Origin: Mariniphaga anaerophila
GTDB lineage: Bacteria > Bacteroidota > Bacteroidia > Bacteroidales > Prolixibacteraceae
DNA length: 64,000 nt
NCBI RefSeq assembly: GCF_900129025.1
Contig: NZ_FQUM01000002.1
Coordinates: 1-64,000, forward strand
Direction: 5' to 3'
A model generated the notes under the pieces. It saw nothing but the letters and a program-made list of their open reading frames with translations. It ran no database searches and was not told where the DNA came from. Positions 48,685-57,430 of the stretch are shown here, piece after piece. The position numbers and the translations under genes are program-made. Positions within the stretch are counted from its first letter, which is position 1, and each line of letters begins with the position of its first letter.

Positions 48685-48749
48685 GGGAAATGCGACTAAC
48701 ATTTCCCCGAAGATTACAAAAACTACCCTGTACGCTTCACTTTACAGGG
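48685..48749 (+). promoter_or_regulatory. Two hairpins between the fecR-like and susC-like genes
   Basis: GGGAAATG (48685-48692) pairs with CATTTCCC (48700-48707), and CCCTGTA (48726-48732) pairs with TACAGGG (48743-48749). The second is followed by CATTTTT. They sit in the 108-bp gap before the SusC start and could mark transcript processing, attenuation, or protection of the SusCD mRNA. Confidence 0.5.
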
Positions 48750-48776
48750 ACATTTTTAACTTAACAATACAAAAGT

Positions 48777-51700
48777 ATGAAAAAAAAATTCTGTATTAAT
48801 CGGAAGCGCAAGTTTTCCGGCTTAATTAAACTTTTACAAGTAATGAGGTTAACGGTTTTTCTGGTGTTGGTTTCTGTTTTTGGGGCACTAGCCAATAAAG
48901 GCTATTCGCAAAGCAAAAAGCTTAACCTAAATATGCATGAAGCCACTATTAAAGAGGTTTTAAATAGTATAGAAGAACAAAGTGAATTTTATTTTTTGTA
49001 CAGTGAAAACCTTATCGATATAACAAGAAAGGTTAGCGTAACTGTCGAAAATAAAGAGATAGAGCGGGTTTTGAATCTATTGTTTGAAGATACCGACGTT
49101 GATTATTCTATCCGCGATCGTATTATCGTGTTAACAACCTCCAAAGTTCGTAACGGAGAAACTAAGGTGTTCCAACAGCGGAAAACGATTTCAGGAACTG
49201 TTACAGATAAAGCAGGTCTGCCACTCCCCGGAGTTACAGTGCTAATAACAGGTACAACCAACGGCACGGTTACTAATGTTGATGGGGAATATTCGCTTTC
49301 CGGTATTTCAGAAGGAACTACCCTGCAATTTTCTTTTGTGGGTATGCGAACACAGGATATTAAAGTTGATGAACGTAGTACCATTAATGTTACTATGGAA
49401 ATTGACGCAATTGGAATTGAAGAAGTTGTTGCCATCGGCTACGGTACACAAAAGAAAGCAGACCTTACCGGGGCTGTTGAAACCGTTTCGGTGAGCGACA
49501 TGAAAAGCCGCCCGCTCACCAATGCCAGTCTGGCACTTCAGGGAAAAGTAGCAGGTGCGTTTATCACCCAAAACTCGGGGCAGCCCGGAAGTGACGATGC
49601 TACAATTCTTATTCGTGGTGTTGGTACTTTTGGTAATAGTGCTCCGTTAATTATTATCGATGGAATGGAAGGGGAACTTAATGATGTAAACCCCAAAGAC
49701 ATTGCATCGGTTTCTATTTTGAAAGACGCTGCGTCATCTGCAATCTACGGTAACAGGGCTGCAAACGGTGTAATACTTATCCAGACAACTAAAGGAAAAT
49801 CAGATAAAATGGAGGTGAGTTATACCGGGTATTATGGCGTACAGTCGGTTACCACCATGCCCGATTTATTAAAAGGCGTTGATTATCTCGAATTGAAAGC
49901 AGAAGCGTATTACAATACCAACGGCTCATATCCGGATTTTTATCTGAATGAAGAATATATGAATAACTACAGGAATAAGGTCGATCCTCAGAGATATCCT
50001 ACCGATCAAACCTGGGCCGATGTACTGTTTCAACCTGCTGATATTATTGATAACCATGTGACCTTAACCGGAGGAAATAATCAATTTCAATATTCGGCAT
50101 CTATTGGGTATTTAACCCAGGATGGAATTATTGTGGGAAACGAGACCGAAAAATTGAGTATGCGTATTAACCTGAGTTCAAAATACCTTAACGACAAATT
50201 GAAAGTCGACCTTTTTGCATCTGGGCACGAACAGTCAACCGAAGATATGGTTAATGGAATGAACTCGTCTCTTTACTACGTGTACCTCGGAGCCCCGACA
50301 ACTCCGCTTAAAATACCGGGATACGGTTACACTGGTAATGGGTATAATTTTGCAGCATCAGAAGCAGGAGGGTATCTTAACACAAAAACAACACCCATAA
50401 ATCTGCGTTTATCTGCCAGCCTGAATTTGCTGAAAGGCCTTAGCCTCACAGGTTCTTACGGCATTAATCAAAGAAAAACAAAAATAGAAAGGTTTGCCCC
50501 GGCTGTTCAACTCTATCAATATGGAGAAAGTGGAGAAGTTGAGGCTTATTACTCTACTTCGCCAACAGGCCTTCGGATAAATAATAACGAATCAATCAGT
50601 AAGCAATTTACTTCCAGATTAAATTATAATCAAAAAATATTCAACGGTTTTACCATGAATGCAATGGTCGCTATGGAGGCCAGAGAATTCCATCTTGACA
50701 GGATGCAGGTAAGCAGAGAAAATTATACGCTCAAGTTACCTGTGCTGGACAATGGAGATCCCGACAGCCAAAAAAACAGCGGTACTGCAGATGAAATATC
50801 ATGGCTTTCATACTTTAGCCGGCTTAACCTGAATTACAAAAACAGGTATCTGGCTGGCGCAACAGTCAGAAGAGATGGAAGTTCAAGATTCCAGGAAAAA
50901 TGGGGAACCTTTCCTTCTGTATCTTTTGGGTGGAGAATTTCAGAAGAAAACTTTCTGAAAGGAAAAGTAAACTGGCTTGATAATTTGAAACTGCGTTTTT
51001 CCTGGGGACAACTCGGAAACGAAAGTATCAATCAGTACTATGCCGCTTACGACGAACTCTCCCTTGCTTTGGTTACAAATTTTGGAAACACACTGCAACA
51101 GGCAGCAGCCATTACAAAACTGGCCAATAAAAAAACCTCGTGGGAAACTTCAGAACAGATTAATTACGGTTTAGACTTTGCGGTACTCAACAATGTTCTT
51201 TCCGGTTCTATTGAATACTATGAAAAGAAGAACTTTGATATATTAACACAAATTCCTATTTCATCCACACTGGGGTTAACTACAATTCCATTCCAAAATG
51301 TAGGAGAAATGGAAAATAAAGGGGTTGAGTTTCAGTTAAATGTTGCAAAAAAATTAGGTAAGGTAAATTTCAATGCCAACCTTAGTGCCAGCCGTACTAC
51401 AAATAAAATAACCGATTTGGGCGGGCAGGACGAAATAGTTAGTGGTAATATAATATCAAGGGTTGGTTCTCCGTACAGATCATTCTATGCCTACGCTACC
51501 GAAGGAATTTACCAGTCGCAGAACGAAATTGACAGTCACTTGAAATTTACCGATGAGGATGGCAATAGTATAAATCCTTACATTGGCCTTACTCCAAAAC
51601 CCGGTGACATTAGGTTTGTCGACCAGAATGGTGATAAGATAATTAACGAAGCAGATAAAACAATCATTGGTCAGTCTTACCCCGACTGGACTTTCTCTTC

Positions 51701-52160
51701 AACATTTAATTTTGAATGGAAAAATTTTGATGCTTCATTATTCTTTCAGGGAGTAACAGGCATTAATTATCTCAACCGCTTTTTTGTAACCGTGCCATTT
51801 GTAAGTGGAAATGCAAATACCGGCGCCTGGTATAAAGATGCCTGGAGAGAAGATAAACCAAGTGAAACAATCCAACGACTAAATGTTGACCTTACCAGAA
51901 GTGAAACTGATTCTGAATATTACCTTGAAGACGGATCGTATTTAAGGCTCAAAAATATAGAAGTGGGTTATTCGCTGCCTAAACGAATGGTTTCAGACAT
52001 TGGAATCGCGCAACTACGTGTTTTTGTTAATGCTCAGAATGCTTTAACATGGACAAAAATGAGATATGGCTTTGATCCTGAAAAGCCGTCAGCAACCACT
52101 ACTACACTTCAGTACCCGCAAACCAGAATTATTTCAGCCGGTGTTAATCTTAAATTCTAA
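48777..52160 (+). CDS. SusC-like TonB-dependent transducer with STN domain (region 4)
   Basis: A 1127-residue receptor. A long signal segment precedes an STN (secretin/TonB short N-terminal) domain at about 48-122 (NMHEATIKEVLNSIEEQSEF, RVLNLLFEDTDVDYSI), a carboxypeptidase-regulatory-like domain (GTVTDKAGLPLPGVTVLITG), the VVAIGYGTQKKADLTGAVE signature, a plug (LIIIDGMEGELNDVNPKDI, VSILKDAASSAIYGNRAANG) and a barrel ending LKF. The STN domain contacts the FecR protein to signal ligand uptake, matching the sigma/anti-sigma genes just upstream. The SusD start is 4 bp after its stop. Confidence 0.96.
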   Translation: MKKKFCINRKRKFSGLIKLLQVMRLTVFLVLVSVFGALANKGYSQSKKLNLNMHEATIKEVLNSIEEQSEFYFLYSENLIDITRKVSVTVENKEIERVLNLLFEDTDVDYSIRDRIIVLTTSKVRNGETKVFQQRKTISGTVTDKAGLPLPGVTVLITGTTNGTVTNVDGEYSLSGISEGTTLQFSFVGMRTQDIKVDERSTINVTMEIDAIGIEEVVAIGYGTQKKADLTGAVETVSVSDMKSRPLTNASLALQGKVAGAFITQNSGQPGSDDATILIRGVGTFGNSAPLIIIDGMEGELNDVNPKDIASVSILKDAASSAIYGNRAANGVILIQTTKGKSDKMEVSYTGYYGVQSVTTMPDLLKGVDYLELKAEAYYNTNGSYPDFYLNEEYMNNYRNKVDPQRYPTDQTWADVLFQPADIIDNHVTLTGGNNQFQYSASIGYLTQDGIIVGNETEKLSMRINLSSKYLNDKLKVDLFASGHEQSTEDMVNGMNSSLYYVYLGAPTTPLKIPGYGYTGNGYNFAASEAGGYLNTKTTPINLRLSASLNLLKGLSLTGSYGINQRKTKIERFAPAVQLYQYGESGEVEAYYSTSPTGLRINNNESISKQFTSRLNYNQKIFNGFTMNAMVAMEAREFHLDRMQVSRENYTLKLPVLDNGDPDSQKNSGTADEISWLSYFSRLNLNYKNRYLAGATVRRDGSSRFQEKWGTFPSVSFGWRISEENFLKGKVNWLDNLKLRFSWGQLGNESINQYYAAYDELSLALVTNFGNTLQQAAAITKLANKKTSWETSEQINYGLDFAVLNNVLSGSIEYYEKKNFDILTQIPISSTLGLTTIPFQNVGEMENKGVEFQLNVAKKLGKVNFNANLSASRTTNKITDLGGQDEIVSGNIISRVGSPYRSFYAYATEGIYQSQNEIDSHLKFTDEDGNSINPYIGLTPKPGDIRFVDQNGDKIINEADKTIIGQSYPDWTFSSTFNFEWKNFDASLFFQGVTGINYLNRFFVTVPFVSGNANTGAWYKDAWREDKPSETIQRLNVDLTRSETDSEYYLEDGSYLRLKNIEVGYSLPKRMVSDIGIAQLRVFVNAQNALTWTKMRYGFDPEKPSATTTTLQYPQTRIISAGVNLKF

Positions 52161-52164
52161 TCTT

Positions 52165-53790
52165 ATGAATTCTATTAAAAATATTTTAATGCTATTTACA
52201 GGACTATTATTATTCTCCTGTAGTGATGAATTTCTTGAAAGAGAGCCTCTGGGTTTTGTTGCACCTGAAACCTTCCTGAATAACGAAGAAGAGCTAAATA
52301 TGATGGTCAATGGAATTTACAATCAAGTTGACTTCATGGGCGTGGCAAATACCCATTTTAAGAACATGAACCCTTATTACAATGAAGCATTAACCGACCT
52401 GGTTTATGGGGCACAGCCCTGGCAAGGGTGGACCGAGTTTGCCAGGGGGCAGGGAAACTCGGAAAGTAACAGAGTTGAATGGAAGTGGGACCGAAACTAC
52501 CAGGGAATTGCCAGAGCAAATTCGTTTCTCCTGGCAATTGAAGAAAAAACTGAACTCGACCCGGACATCAGAAAAAGAGGGATTGCCGAAGCTAAATTTT
52601 TAAGAGCATGGTTTTACCTCGATTTAATTAGTTTTTACGGCGATGTTCCATTGCTGCTTGTTCCTGGCGACTTGGAAAACAGCACGCCGGAAAGGACTCC
52701 GGTAGACCAGGTGCGGACACAGATGTTAAAAGATCTGGACGAAGCTATCCCGGATCTTCCTAAAACTTATCCCAATGCCGAAGATGCCGGAAGGGTAACA
52801 CAGGGAGCAGCTTTAGCTTTAAAATCAAGAATACTGCTTTATGGCGGAGAATGGGCCGGCGCCGCAGCTGCCGCAAAAGAAGTTATGGACCTTGGAGTAT
52901 ATAGTTTATTTCCTGATTACAACGGCTTGTTTCTGGAAAAGAATGAAGCACAAGCTAGCAATACTGAAGTTATTTTCCAGGTTTACTACACTGCTACAAC
53001 TAGTCCCAGTGCACAAAACATGATGCTTATGAACTGGTGGCCGTCATTTTGTCCCACACTAAAAGCTGCTAATTCGTATTACATGGCAAATGGATTACCA
53101 ATTACAAATCCGGAATCAGGATATGATCCGGAAAATCCTTTTATTAACAGAGACCCGAGGTTTGCTATGTCCATTTACTATCCCGGAGGACCTTTCAAAT
53201 ATGCCGCAATGCCAAACCTAAAAGTTTTTGATTTTTATATGCTCGGCCAAACAGGTTTTAAATGCCGGAAGTTTGTTGATGAAGAATTGGAACAAAGTAA
53301 TCTGCAGAGAGGACAAGGAGAGAATAAAATTTTTATGCGGTATGGAGAAATTCTCCTTAATTATGCAGAAGCACAAAACGAAGCTGTTGGCCCCGATGCA
53401 ACTGTATATGATGCTATCGACCAATTGCGCAACAGGGTTGGAATGACTACTCTTTCTGAAGCCATGCCCGGTTTGTCAAAAGATGAAATGCGGGAAGTAA
53501 TCAGAAACGAACGATTAGTGGAATTGGCATTTGAAGGCTTACGGATTTTCGACATCAGACGATGGAAAATTGGGGAAGAAGTTATGGACGATGCAATAGG
53601 ACTCGACAACAGGTTCTTAAAACAAAATAAATATCCGGGCGACGGAAACGGCATAACTGCAACTTGGTATTATGTAGAGAAAATATCTGATACGAGGGCG
53701 TTTGTTCCAACCCGTGACTACTTGTGGCCAATTCCTCAAAAAGAAATAAATGCCAATCCTAATATGACCCAGAATCCGGGGTACAATTAA
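52165..53790 (+). CDS. SusD/RagB-like lipoprotein (region 4)
   Basis: A 541-residue SusD-family lipoprotein from ATG 52165 (lipobox LLLFSCSDEFLE); the longer in-frame start at 52066 overlaps SusC and lacks a signal peptide at its N-terminus. Family segments: IAEAKFLRAWFYLDLISFYG, MRYGEILLNYAEAQNEAVGP, VIRNERLVELAFEGLRIFDI, RRWKIGEEVMD. It is the surface ligand-binding partner of the STN-type SusC. Confidence 0.95.
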   Translation: MNSIKNILMLFTGLLLFSCSDEFLEREPLGFVAPETFLNNEEELNMMVNGIYNQVDFMGVANTHFKNMNPYYNEALTDLVYGAQPWQGWTEFARGQGNSESNRVEWKWDRNYQGIARANSFLLAIEEKTELDPDIRKRGIAEAKFLRAWFYLDLISFYGDVPLLLVPGDLENSTPERTPVDQVRTQMLKDLDEAIPDLPKTYPNAEDAGRVTQGAALALKSRILLYGGEWAGAAAAAKEVMDLGVYSLFPDYNGLFLEKNEAQASNTEVIFQVYYTATTSPSAQNMMLMNWWPSFCPTLKAANSYYMANGLPITNPESGYDPENPFINRDPRFAMSIYYPGGPFKYAAMPNLKVFDFYMLGQTGFKCRKFVDEELEQSNLQRGQGENKIFMRYGEILLNYAEAQNEAVGPDATVYDAIDQLRNRVGMTTLSEAMPGLSKDEMREVIRNERLVELAFEGLRIFDIRRWKIGEEVMDDAIGLDNRFLKQNKYPGDGNGITATWYYVEKISDTRAFVPTRDYLWPIPQKEINANPNMTQNPGYN

Positions 53791-53804
53791 AAAATATTGC
53801 GTTG

Positions 53805-53890
53805 TTTTAAGATTACAATTTCTGAAAAACTACATATTGGTCTGCTGACCGGAATTGCTCGAAGGTAGAGCCAATAGTGTAATCTTAAAA
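53805..53890. repeat. 13-bp perfect inverted repeat
   Basis: TTTTAAGATTACA (53805-53817) is exactly complementary to TGTAATCTTAAAA (53878-53890), enclosing 60 bp without coding capacity. The spacing suggests a long stem-loop, or the ends of a tiny insertion, immediately after the SusD stop. Confidence 0.6.
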
Positions 53891-53900
53891 AACATTTTGT

Positions 53901-53977
53901 CTAATCAAATAAATAAACTCCCCGCCGCACTGCGGCGGGGGGATTAGTTGCGTGGCGATTGCTTCTTCATTAGAAGA
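53901..53977. repeat. GC-rich nested palindromes, possible extragenic repeat element
   Basis: CCCCGCCGCA (53920-53929) and TGCGGCGGGG (53931-53940) form a near-perfect hairpin that stands out sharply from the AT-rich surroundings. CTAATC (53901-53906) and GATTAG (53942-53947) form an outer pair. TTCTTC-ATTA-GAAGAA follows at about 53962-53977. The arrangement recalls repetitive extragenic palindromes, though no second copy was noticed in the window. Confidence 0.5.
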
Positions 53978-54044
53978 AATGGTTGTGGTGCCAAAGCACT
54001 GATAATCTGTGCCGCTCGCTGCGCGATCTAATACTAATAAATTT

Positions 54045-57000
54045 ATGAAGTATTCATTTATCACCCTGCTTATTTTAAGCATAATCGTTCAGGCTAAAAA
54101 GCTGGATGCACAATTGGTAAGCGACCATGCTCTCGTTAACCGTCATGAGAATAAATTCGACTATTTAACACTTTCAGATGGTGTTGACAGGAATGTTTCA
54201 ACCACAAAAAAATGGAATATTGCGTTAACTAATATTTCCGGCAGATATAACCCAACCGTTCAGGAAGCTTCTTCAAATTATTATGGTTTGGCAGACTCGT
54301 ACGCTAAAACCTATTTTGAAGGGCTCAAAGAATGGGGCTATTCAATGCACCACTTGCATAATAAAATAGACGGTGCCGGTAATTTAATTGTCAGCGGACC
54401 AGACTTTGGGTTCGACGGGGTTCCCTCTTCTCCCGAAGATGCTCTGAGCAAAACAGAAGCATGGTTCTTAAAACAAATAGATAATTTCCATACTCCCAAT
54501 ACGCATTTCATTACTAAAAATGCACACTATTTCTACCATCATTACGGAGCAGGCTGTTATAATGATGTAGATGTTATTGCGTGCGAAGTGGGCGAAAATA
54601 TTGCAAGTATTAATGCCCATGTTGCGTTTACCCGGGGGGCAGCAAGGCAGTACAACAAGCCTTTCGGAATTAATCTTTCTTCGTGGTGGGGACCTGCAAT
54701 AAGAGATTATACCCGCCAATGGGTTAAATTAGGAAATGATATTCAGGATGTGCAAGTTGAAGGAACCCGAATTGGGATTTTGCTTAAAGACGGGACTTTG
54801 CAAGTGAAAGAGGGAGGTTTGGATGCCTCATGGACAACAGTTGGTTCAGATGTTACTGCTTTTAAACTGAACGGAGATAGAATTGGGAAACTGGAAAGCA
54901 ATGGCGATTTCTATGTTAGCGAAGGGGAAATTAGTGATACCTGGGTTCTTCAACTCAAAGGTGTAGATAAATTTGTACTTGAAGGAGACCGGATTATTGC
55001 AATCCTTCAAACCACCGGATATATTAAATTCAAAGAAGGAGATTTAACTACCGCTTTTTCGAATTTGGGAAGCAACAGTCAGAAGTTTTTAATGGACGGC
55101 GACCGAATTGCAAAGTTGGAACCAAACGGAACTTTGAAAATGATTGACGGGGCTGACCCTGTGAAGCAATGGTACACCTCTGTTTCTTCTGGTGTTGCAG
55201 ACTTCGATATATCCGGAGATCGGATTATTATATTGAAAAAGAATAACGACCTGTTAATCAACGAAGGTCCCATTACCTCTGAATTCACGAATGTGGGGAG
55301 TAATGTTACTGCGTTCGATGTGGAAAATTTGCGCATTGGAAAAATAGAAAACGGAAAATTATTCATTAAAGAAGGAGATATAAGTTCAAGCTGGGGAGAT
55401 GAGATAACAGATGAAGCAATAAGTTTCAAAATGACCTCGAGCCGGGTGGCTTATGTTGATGCCGGAAAAAATTTGTTTGTTAACGATGGCGCAATTGCCT
55501 CAGCTTTTTACGAAATGTTTGGCTTTACGGATAAGTATGAACTTGAAGGCACCAGAATAGTGGCAATGTGGGATGATGGAACGTTATTCGGGAGGGATAA
55601 CGAATTGATGTCCATACAACCAGAAGTTGCACAACTTTGGAAAGATGGTGGCCCATCCCGCGGGCATGGCATTTCACTGTCGAGACGCACCTTTTTTAAT
55701 TCGTATATGTCGGGGGCAAACCTTTTGTATCCGCAGGCTGCAAGTGCCAATTATTTTGCCAGTGAACACGATTATCAGGGAAAATTTATGCTCTCTCCAT
55801 TGGGTCGCGTAGGACAGGATATTTATGCGTTTTCGCACGACTCTTTAAATCAGGAACAACGGGGCGTGCCTTGGGTTCCTGTTGCAATATTAATGAACCG
55901 GGCACATGGATTAGGCCTAAGAACATGGAGCAATAATAAAATATTTTCAGGCCTTCCGATGGACGATAAAGACTATATGAACAAATCTTTATTGCAATCG
56001 ATTTGGGGAAGTAGCTTAGTTCCTCAAAAAACGAGTGATGAATATCCATTCCTTCAGAATAATGATTTAGGTGAAATTTTTGATGTTTTGCTGGAGGATG
56101 CTCCATTGAATGTATTGAAGAAATACGCGATGATAGTACTAACCGGAGACCTCAATCTTAATGCAACATTGGTTCAGAAATTAGCGGACTACGTTAATGC
56201 CGGGGGAAACCTTATTGTTAATGTAGAATATGCCGATGCAAACAGCACCATTAAAACCATGGCCGGGGTAAATCATACCTCTGCAATAACAACGCAGGTT
56301 AACCAGGTTTTGGCAGACGGTGTTTTGGAATCATTCGCCAGTCAGAATATAGAACTAAAACCATTACAGACAACCCAGAGCGCCACTTCATTTATTACTG
56401 GTGGCTCTTCCGAATCGGATTACCTGCTGGTTTCCAGCAATGCTGTTGGAAACGGAAAAGTTTTTTGCGTGGCATTTACCAATTTGCGTAATGACCTTAT
56501 CTGGAAACTCATTTTGAAAAATCTGGTGAAACGCCCTGGCATTGTTCCTTTTAATATTGATGGCGATATACAATATTCATATACCTACAATCCCAACGAA
56601 TGGATTATTACGTTAATCAACAACAAAGGGGTAAACAAAACAAATACTACGCTGGAAACAATAGACCACAGTTTCGACCAGAACATAGGTATTACCTTGC
56701 AGGAAGCCGATGCAGATATTTTAAGTGTAACAGAATTAATTGACGGACAAAACATTATCAGTGCTGATGATGCTTTTTCGGTTGATGTTGCTGCGGGAGA
56801 GGTGAAAATAGTCAGAGTATCAACACAAAGTACAATGACTACCAAAATCTCCAATTATGATTTAGACGAAAGAACGGCAAAACTGATTGTTTTTCCTAAC
56901 CCTACAACCGGGAATACCAGCTTTAATAAAGAAGTTGAGGAGGTTCAGATTTACAATGCTTCAGGTGTATTAATTAGAACAGTAAACAATGTAAAAACAG

Positions 57001-57089
57001 TAGATATGAGCACTTGCAGTAAAGGCATGTATTTATTTAAAGTAAGGGATGCAGAGAGCACTCAAAACTTTAAAATTATAAAAATGTAA
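54045..57089 (+). CDS. T9SS-secreted hydrolase-like protein with tandem-repeat (propeller-like) insertion
   Basis: A 1014-residue exported protein from ATG 54045 (signal peptide ending near KKLDAQ). Residues 25-230 look like the first half of an enzyme barrel (KPFGINLSSWWGPAIRDY near 210-230). Residues about 233-520 form eight repeats of roughly 38 residues with the pattern xxGDRIGKLxxNGxLxxxEG, like the lectin-type repeat propellers of secreted glycosidases. The enzyme part resumes at PSRGHGISLSRRTFFNSYMS. A GATase-like domain (MIVLTGDLN, LADYVNAGGNLIVNVEYAD, about 690-800) and a T9SS sorting domain (IVFPNPTTG, about 945-1014) follow. It is not assigned to a known glycosidase family. Confidence 0.72.
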   Translation: MKYSFITLLILSIIVQAKKLDAQLVSDHALVNRHENKFDYLTLSDGVDRNVSTTKKWNIALTNISGRYNPTVQEASSNYYGLADSYAKTYFEGLKEWGYSMHHLHNKIDGAGNLIVSGPDFGFDGVPSSPEDALSKTEAWFLKQIDNFHTPNTHFITKNAHYFYHHYGAGCYNDVDVIACEVGENIASINAHVAFTRGAARQYNKPFGINLSSWWGPAIRDYTRQWVKLGNDIQDVQVEGTRIGILLKDGTLQVKEGGLDASWTTVGSDVTAFKLNGDRIGKLESNGDFYVSEGEISDTWVLQLKGVDKFVLEGDRIIAILQTTGYIKFKEGDLTTAFSNLGSNSQKFLMDGDRIAKLEPNGTLKMIDGADPVKQWYTSVSSGVADFDISGDRIIILKKNNDLLINEGPITSEFTNVGSNVTAFDVENLRIGKIENGKLFIKEGDISSSWGDEITDEAISFKMTSSRVAYVDAGKNLFVNDGAIASAFYEMFGFTDKYELEGTRIVAMWDDGTLFGRDNELMSIQPEVAQLWKDGGPSRGHGISLSRRTFFNSYMSGANLLYPQAASANYFASEHDYQGKFMLSPLGRVGQDIYAFSHDSLNQEQRGVPWVPVAILMNRAHGLGLRTWSNNKIFSGLPMDDKDYMNKSLLQSIWGSSLVPQKTSDEYPFLQNNDLGEIFDVLLEDAPLNVLKKYAMIVLTGDLNLNATLVQKLADYVNAGGNLIVNVEYADANSTIKTMAGVNHTSAITTQVNQVLADGVLESFASQNIELKPLQTTQSATSFITGGSSESDYLLVSSNAVGNGKVFCVAFTNLRNDLIWKLILKNLVKRPGIVPFNIDGDIQYSYTYNPNEWIITLINNKGVNKTNTTLETIDHSFDQNIGITLQEADADILSVTELIDGQNIISADDAFSVDVAAGEVKIVRVSTQSTMTTKISNYDLDERTAKLIVFPNPTTGNTSFNKEVEEVQIYNASGVLIRTVNNVKTVDMSTCSKGMYLFKVRDAESTQNFKIIKM

Positions 57090-57430
57090 AAAGAAAGGAG
57101 CAACAAACTTTTAGCTGAGTAGAACCGGCGGAGCAATTAAGCAAAGCATGTTCATGTAGGTTGAATTATGTCTTTCGGATTTTGTACGATGCCGACGAGA
57201 AATAATGTAAACGCTTAGTTAAAAGTCAGATGTTTGATGCAGTTTAAAAGCCAGCATTTTAACCTCGTTTGTTGCCAGCTATAAAAAGAAGAGGGTACTG
57301 TTTTGAATGGCGCCTTCTGCTAAAAGAAATATTTAGCAAAACAAAGCGAGCACGGTAGTTATTGTTACACAAGATAATAACTGCCGTGCGAGTTGCATAA
57401 GTTACCATTAGAAAATAAAAATATAAACGA
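57090..57430 (+). promoter_or_regulatory. 341-bp gap with a strong stem-loop
   Basis: No gene is apparent. GCACGGTAGTTATT (57350-57363) pairs with AATAACTGCCGTGC (57376-57389, one wobble) over a 12-nt loop, 40 bp before the next start. A smaller GCTAAA/TTTAGC hairpin lies at 57319-57337. There is no following T-tract, so a leader structure or small RNA is more likely than a terminator. Confidence 0.45.

Noticed and set aside
52066-52164. Longer N-terminus for the region 4 SusD
   Set aside because: The extension lies within SusC in another frame and has no signal-peptide character.
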